Positions 31,777 through 33,394 of a stretch of 33,394 bases of DNA are shown here, piece by piece. The stretch is taken from positions 1 to 33,394 of the forward strand of contig DATEGF010000072.1 in NCBI GenBank assembly GCA_035280245.1, read 5' to 3'. Positions within the stretch are counted from its first letter, which is position 1. Each line of letters begins with the position of its first letter. The translations under genes and the position numbers were made by a program. The DNA is from DASZHJ01 sp035280245. Its GTDB lineage: Bacteria > Pseudomonadota > Alphaproteobacteria > ATCC43930 > CGMCC-115725. The notes beneath the pieces are model-generated. The model ran no database searches. It had not been told where the DNA came from and worked only from the letters and a program-made list of their open reading frames with translations.

Positions 31777-32283
31777 GTGTCGGCTTATCACGAGATCGAG
31801 CGCGTCAAGTGGACGGGAGACCCGCCGGAGCCCTTCGCCGCCCCTGAGTACTACCAGGGCGTCTTGATCCGGCGCGTCTTCGCCTATTGGGTCGACCTCC
31901 TGTGCATCGGCCTGCTGATCGCGCTCGCTTGGATCGTGTTCTCGATGCTGGCGATCGCGAGCCTGGGGCTGCTTTCCCCGCTCCTGCTCATCCTCGGCCT
32001 GATCCCCGTCCTCTATCACACGCTGACCATTGGCGGCCCGCTCTCGGCGACGCCGGGCATGCGGCTCACCGGCGTCGAGGTCCGAAGCTGGACCGGCGAG
32101 CGGCCAAGCTATCTCCAGGCCTTCGTCCAGACGATTCTCTTCTATGTGACGGTCTACCCGACCTGGGCACTGGTGCTGGCGATCGCGCTCCTCGATCGGC
32201 GGCGCCGAACGCTCCATGACATGCTCGCGGGAACCTTGGTTATCCGCATTTCTCCGCAGGCGGAGGTCCTGGCAGCTCGATGA
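31777..32283 (+). CDS. RDD family membrane protein
   Basis: A 168-residue membrane protein. The GTG start is supported by GCGAGGACGG upstream. The RDD signature is VLIRRVFAYWVDLLCIGLLI near residues 30-50. Two or three further membrane segments follow, LLSPLLLILGLIPVLYHTLT and QTILFYVTVYPTWALVLAIA. A charged stretch, LDRRRRTLHDMLAGTLVI, ends the domain. Function of RDD proteins is generally unknown; some are implicated in ion transport. It lies between motB and bpt and is often found next to bpt in this group of bacteria. Its own 3' end is 74 nt from the bpt start. Confidence 0.92.
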   Translation: MSAYHEIERVKWTGDPPEPFAAPEYYQGVLIRRVFAYWVDLLCIGLLIALAWIVFSMLAIASLGLLSPLLLILGLIPVLYHTLTIGGPLSATPGMRLTGVEVRSWTGERPSYLQAFVQTILFYVTVYPTWALVLAIALLDRRRRTLHDMLAGTLVIRISPQAEVLAAR

Positions 32284-32357
32284 CGCTGGCGCGGCGGCAC
32301 CCCGTTCGCCCATAATGCGGCCATGACAACGCCGCGCGCCGAAACCAGAGGGACGCG

Positions 32358-33152
32358 ATGCGGGTAAAGGTCGAGCAGAATGCACCGGAGGGGAACGGCA
32401 GCCTGTTGCGCAGCCGCGGCCCAGCGCCGGGCCTGCCGCCGGTGGCGTCCGCGCTGCGGCCATTCTACCGCACGGCGTCGCTGCCCTGCCCTTACCTCGA
32501 TGGCCAGACCGAGCGGAAGCTGATCACCGAGATCGGCGGGCACGATTCCTATGCGTTTTACAACGAGCTCTCACGCGCCGGCTTCCGCCGCAGCCATCAC
32601 TTGGCCTATCGGCCGGCCTGCGCCGGTTGCGCCGCCTGCTTGCCGGTCCGCGTCGATGTCCGAAATTTCCAGATCAGCCGCTCGCTGCGGCGCACAATGA
32701 ACGACAATCGGGACCTCGCGACGCGGCTCGTGCCGGCACGGGCGACGACCGAGCAGTACCGCGTATTCTCGCGCTACCAGCGCTCGCGCCACGCCGAGAG
32801 CGACATGGCGTCCATGACCTATGGCGACTATCGCGCCATGGTCGAGGACAGCCCCGTCACGACGGTCATGCAGGAGCACCGCAAGCCCGATGGCGGCCTG
32901 ATCGCGGCCTGCCTCGCCGATCTCCTCGATGACGGGCTCTCAGCAGTCTACAGCTTCTTCGACCCTGCCGAGTCGGAGCGCAGCCCCGGCACGGCCGTGA
33001 TCCTGGCGCTGGTGGCCGAGGCGCGGAACCGGACCCTGCCCTACGTCTATCTCGGCTATTGGATCGGCGCGAGCCGTAAGATGGCCTACAAGACGCGCTT
33101 CCAGCCGCTGGAGGCGCTGACCGCTCAGGGCTGGGCGCCCCTCTCGCAATAG
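32358..33152 (+). CDS. bpt: Aspartate/glutamate leucyltransferase (arginyltransferase family)
   Basis: Bpt moves Leu from leucyl-tRNA to N-terminal Asp or Glu of proteins, marking them for the ClpS/ClpAP N-degron pathway. The 264-residue product has the ATE N-terminal landmark SLPCPYLDGQTERKL with C44, and the cysteine set AYRPACAGCAACLPVRV (C88, C91, C94). Later motifs, YQRSRHAESDMASMTYGDYR and VYLGYWIGASRKMAYKTRFQ, are family-typical. GAGGGA precedes the ATG. It may be co-transcribed with the RDD gene. Leu versus Arg donor specificity is inferred from bacterial members. Confidence 0.94.
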   Translation: MRVKVEQNAPEGNGSLLRSRGPAPGLPPVASALRPFYRTASLPCPYLDGQTERKLITEIGGHDSYAFYNELSRAGFRRSHHLAYRPACAGCAACLPVRVDVRNFQISRSLRRTMNDNRDLATRLVPARATTEQYRVFSRYQRSRHAESDMASMTYGDYRAMVEDSPVTTVMQEHRKPDGGLIAACLADLLDDGLSAVYSFFDPAESERSPGTAVILALVAEARNRTLPYVYLGYWIGASRKMAYKTRFQPLEALTAQGWAPLSQ

Positions 33153-33178
33153 CGCCGAACCCGCTCTCGACCGAATCG

Positions 33179-33394
33179 ATGCCGTCCCGCGGAACCGCCG
33201 AGCGCGACCCTCGCGTCGCGACCAGTCATCCGATCGCCGACGAGGTCAAATTTACGACCTGCTACATGTGCGCCTGCCGCTGCGGCATCAAGGTGCACCT
33301 GAAGGACGGCGGCATCCGCTACATCGAGGGCAACCGCAATCATCCCGTGAACCGCGGCGTGCTATGCGCCAAGGGGTCCGCCGGGATCATGCAG
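33179..33394 (+). CDS. Molybdopterin oxidoreductase, N-terminal fragment (partial at window edge)
   Basis: The first 72 codons of a gene cut by the right edge. The start ATG at 33179 gives MPSRGTAERDPRVATSHP, then TTCYMCACRCGIKVHLKDGG. This has the 4Fe-4S site of the DMSO-reductase (MopB) family: C28-x2-C31-x3-C35 and a fourth cysteine later in VLCAKGSAGIMQ. No Tat signal is visible in this N-terminus. Which substrate it reduces or oxidises cannot be told from this piece. It begins 26 nt after bpt with no strong ribosome binding site, so a slightly different start is possible. Confidence 0.85.
   Translation, partial: MPSRGTAERDPRVATSHPIADEVKFTTCYMCACRCGIKVHLKDGGIRYIEGNRNHPVNRGVLCAKGSAGIMQ

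Overview
The window is a gene-dense, GC-rich piece of bacterial chromosome (about two thirds G+C where I sampled lines). It almost certainly comes from an alphaproteobacterium, most likely Rhodospirillales or a near relative. The evidence is the rpiB-glyA-nrdR order, a MucR/Ros-type regulator, an LdtR-type MarR regulator, a small DUF6898-like protein, a Mg-type HemB, and a bacterial arginyl/leucyl-tRNA-protein transferase next to an RDD protein. I saw no rRNA, tRNA, CRISPR array, insertion sequence or prophage. No gene-free stretch exceeds about 300 bases.

Layout. 1-2.3 kb (minus): rpiB, glyA, nrdR in one run. 2.3-3.0 kb: a divergent mucR-like gene with a readable promoter and a 9-bp inverted repeat. 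3.0-4.5 kb (minus): a small DUF6898-like gene and an orphan Leu/Ile/Val-type binding protein. 4.5-8.2 kb (plus): cupin, RidA-like protein, glutaryl-CoA dehydrogenase, acetyltransferase and beta-carbonic anhydrase. 8.2-15.7 kb (minus): a valine-degradation set (acyl-CoA dehydrogenase, 3-hydroxyisobutyryl-CoA hydrolase, 3-hydroxyisobutyrate dehydrogenase) runs through 4-nt stop/start overlaps into a glycosyltransferase and a nucleotide-sugar dehydrogenase, followed by ldtR and a DmpA-type peptidase. 15.7-19.3 kb: a GNAT-like gene converges on, and overlaps by 91 bp, a PAS-like protein; that protein lies downstream of an XRE regulator with a palindromic upstream site; a luciferase-like oxidoreductase follows. 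19.4-23.5 kb: hemB, then on the minus strand an alpha/beta hydrolase, a sulfotransferase-like protein and an RlmM-like rRNA methyltransferase. 23.6-29.6 kb (plus): class III CoA-transferase, aldehyde dehydrogenase, penicillin-acylase-type Ntn hydrolase and LOG-family protein. 29.8-33.4 kb (plus): motA, motB, RDD membrane protein, bpt, and the start of a molybdopterin oxidoreductase cut by the window edge.

How the genes fit together. Much of the window is core metabolism: one-carbon and pentose metabolism with NrdR, heme synthesis, branched-chain amino acid degradation, and parts of glutarate/lysine degradation (gcdH and a CaiB/BaiF transferase, but 17 kb apart). Flagellar stator genes and N-degron machinery follow. 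The less ordinary parts are the sugar-modification pair coupled to valine catabolism, the XRE/PAS-like/GNAT locus with its TGATAG operator, an RlmM-like gene that seems to start at CTG, and a MucR-like protein lacking two of the classic Ros zinc ligands. I found no clearly new multi-gene system; the XRE/PAS-like/GNAT locus is the best candidate for something undescribed.
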